This document shows positions 61,582 through 64,000 of a stretch of DNA of 64,000 nt, piece by piece. A program made the position numbers and the translations under genes. The notes beneath the pieces are model-generated. The model was given only the letters and a program-made list of their open reading frames with translations, was not told the origin of the DNA and did not search any database. The DNA lies in NCBI RefSeq assembly GCF_002443255.2, contig NW_019211454.1:3816352-3880351 (forward strand), in the 5' to 3' direction. The DNA is from Varroa destructor. Its lineage: Eukaryota; Arthropoda; Arachnida; Mesostigmata; Varroidae. The stretch's first letter is position 1, and the number at the start of each line of letters is the position of its first letter.

Positions 61582-61675
61582 TTGTCATTAGTGCAGATTT
61601 TCGTGTCGAGGAAGAGCGCTTGTTTCTGACTGCAAACAGATTTTTCAGTTGCCGCATTGCCCTGTTCATCTCGAA
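61582..61675 (-). CDS. Probable further upstream exon of the AFF gene
   Basis: A 94-nt segment is bounded by tgggtgtatgtag| and a near-perfect donor GACAA|GTAAGTTA. It lies 444 nt upstream of exon A, in the range of the other introns of this gene. Two frames are open. One includes EQGNAATEKSVCSQKQAL and would join exon A at 61130 in phase 2. The other includes MNRAMRQLKNLFAV and SSSTRKS and would join exon A at 61137 in phase 1. Both give polar, linker-like sequence, which fits the disordered middle of AFF proteins but gives no family signature. The plus-strand frame at 61494-61715 overlaps it and has no support of its own. Confidence 0.35.
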
Positions 61676-64000
61676 CTACATACACCCAAATGAAAACAAG
61701 GCTTTAATGAAATAGAATATGTAGGGACAAATAACATGTTTCTATAAGATACAGGACGCGCCTAAGATTGCTGCACATTTAAATAAAACAAAATTAGCAA
61801 TTCCCATTATAAAATTATACAGGATGCGTGTAAGTAACAGCCTCAACTTTTTGTCTCATTCAATGATCGACCTTTTTCCAATAAAAAAACTAAGTTTACA
61901 GTAAATGTTACTTACTGCAATTTACAATTCACTTGGTGACAAAACTTACTCAGCTTCAAACGACTTTTCGGATTAAACGAAATGACAGTAACACATTAAT
62001 AACAGAGTAAGAATAAAACCGAGAATATAATAGGGTTGTTTATATATCATCATTTGATTTTGGGAGAGAATTCTCTTGGGGAGAGATGCTAGTTAAGGGG
62101 TGATTATTCTGAGAAAAGCTAAGCCTAGATCATCAGTGAGTGGCCTGCTCTCAACAACCATGAAGGACTGTGAAGTTGACTAACGAAAGTGACATAACCA
62201 ACAGAGAGATCTGGAATTTAAAGAGTAACAAAGGATTGAATATTGCTTTTAAGATTATGTGTTCACCTAGCCTTGTCATCTTGGGGGGTCAAATTGCCTA
62301 TCATTAGTAAATATGCATTAAGTTATCTGGATCATAGCAAATTGTATAAAACAAATGCTTTATCAAAACGTTAATCGGGTCAAAGCTTAAAATGAAAGCT
62401 GTAATTATGAAACATATGATCGTTGTTGAAAGCTTTACATGCGCGCCTCCAAAGTCAATGGGTTTCAGAATATATCAACTTGAGATTGTCAACAGACAAG
62501 CTTATTTAGAACAAGGAGCAAGTATGTTCCTTGTATGATAATTATGTGCTATTAAAGAATGATATGGCCTTGTTTTGCACCCACAAAGAGTTGGGCACAA
62601 AGAATGATAGCTTCTGCTGTTACACATGTAAAAGTATATATAAATATATACATAGAGGAAGGTCAGCTGGGCTCAAGCACTTTTCAGTTGAGAGCCCGTA
62701 AAATCCAGCGCACGAAACATGTTCACTCAAACGTGGTACGGAACTATAGCTCTGTCATTTGACTATGATACGACTACCGCCTGATTGGAATACATACATG
62801 TAAGCAATTACCTTTGCAAAAATCAATAAACGTTTTCACTCAGCCCAATGTTTGGGTGAATTGAGATATCACATGGGGTGAGATGAAGCAGACAACTATC
62901 CAATGACGAATAGGAATCAACACCTCAGTTTGGCGCCACACTTCTCTCTAGTCTTTATTAGTCAATAAAATATGTTGATTGGTTAAATTTACTAAGTAGC
63001 ACAAAAGGAATACGTCTCGTCATCTTTCTAGTGTATTTTCTACGACGACGCTTTCGAGCTTAATGTTCTCTAAATACTTTTTATTTTTAACTTTATAAAT
63101 TTAACAAACTTCGGAAAGTAAAGGAAAGATAAGAATAGCTGAACTGAGATGCTGATAGTGTTACGACATGCTGGCGGTAGATTTGAGATGTCAGTTCGGC
63201 GCTATTCGTATCACGGATCGCAACGGCGAAAATACCGATCTACACAGATCTAGCCCTTGAGAGAAGGATGGCTATGTTTTATATTTTTATCTACTCCATT
63301 CATAGTGTAGACTATCACACACTAATACAACTAGAATATGGCACAAATTTAAGTACGAGCTTGCTCACATAAAAACATTAGACAAACGCTTATCCATGGG
63401 TCCCTCAACTGATTTCCCCCTAAAGTGTTTCAACTCACCCCAACCTCATCTTTCAAACGTACTTTAATTTTAAAAAAATATGAAATAGATGCATCAAAAT
63501 ACGTATGTCAACGGACGTTGACTATACTGCCAAACCGTGATATATTGCCAAATGACAGGTAAGGCGCATTTACGGTAAATAGGAAATACCTAAGCATGAA
63601 GGATCGTCGCTGATTTTAATTCGGCGTAATAATTAATTTAATTAATGTGACTGCAAGATTCCTGGTAGGCATACTACAGCTTAACAGTCAATCATCTAGA
63701 ATCAAATTTGAAAAAAAATGTTTTTAGTGTCTCACCCCAGACCCGCTTCATCTCAGCCCATTTTCTCTCATTTTTCATCTACGGAACCCTGCTCCCTTTT
63801 AATTTATTTAGGACAAATTAAGTTGTTTCGAAATGTAAGACGTTGGGACTAGGTAAATGTATGTCACACGATAAAAAATACGTATTTAAAAAATTCTAGA
63901 AAACAACCTGCCACTGAGCGTATTCTAAAATTATGAAAGCACCGGAAGAAAGTACCACACAATATAAAAACGATACGTGTACGGACAACGCGTGTTCATG
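61676..64000. other. Upstream intron of the AFF gene or intergenic DNA
   Basis: No clear exon. The sequence is A-rich and contains related CTCACCC/CATCTCA words on both strands (62845-62895, 63430-63460, 63728-63780). Earlier AFF exons would be expected further upstream, at least partly outside the window. Confidence 0.4.

Overview
This is an AT-rich, gene-poor stretch of an animal nuclear genome, most likely from an arthropod. The evidence is spliced GT-AG exons, an AATAAA poly(A) signal, many di- and trinucleotide microsatellites, two 100-N assembly gaps that both sit in (TA)n tracts, and a metazoan-type AF4/FMR2 (AFF) gene. Nothing bacterial or organellar is visible: no operons, no rRNA, and no tRNA that I could fold by eye.

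The one locus I identify by homology lies at the right end on the minus strand (about 59.1-61.7 kb). Four exons (61137-60628, 60213-59936, 59705-59621, 59442-59318) join with matching phases to encode the C-terminal homology domain (CHD) of an AFF-family protein (arthropod Lilliputian; vertebrate AFF1-4), the scaffold of the super elongation complex. A stop codon and a poly(A) signal follow. Exon 60213-59936 has an in-frame TAA in a conserved helix of the CHD. A likely further upstream exon is at 61675-61582.

On the plus strand, 49.5-51.1 kb holds a probable gene I cannot name. It has two splice-bounded segments, one of them strongly hydrophobic, and a 140-codon ORF rich in charged helices. 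At 47.8-48.1 kb a two-exon model gives a short protein with a signal-peptide-like N-terminus. At 46.4-46.7 kb a 55-codon ORF is followed by AATAAA. At 7.5-7.9 kb there is a possible small two-exon membrane or secreted protein. Other splice-bounded or ATG-initiated ORFs (5.2, 23.1, 23.6, 26.0, 34.3, 42.5, 49.2 kb) are listed with low confidence because random AT-rich DNA also produces such frames.

The rest, roughly 1-7.5, 7.9-23, 24-47 and 51-59 kb, looks intergenic or intronic. It carries microsatellites, a 4 x 20 bp minisatellite, several hairpins, and two diverged copies of an unidentified interspersed repeat (about 1.1 kb and 18.2 kb). Because coding exons here are short, most long open frames in the window are not genes, and the real exons mostly fall below usual ORF-length limits.
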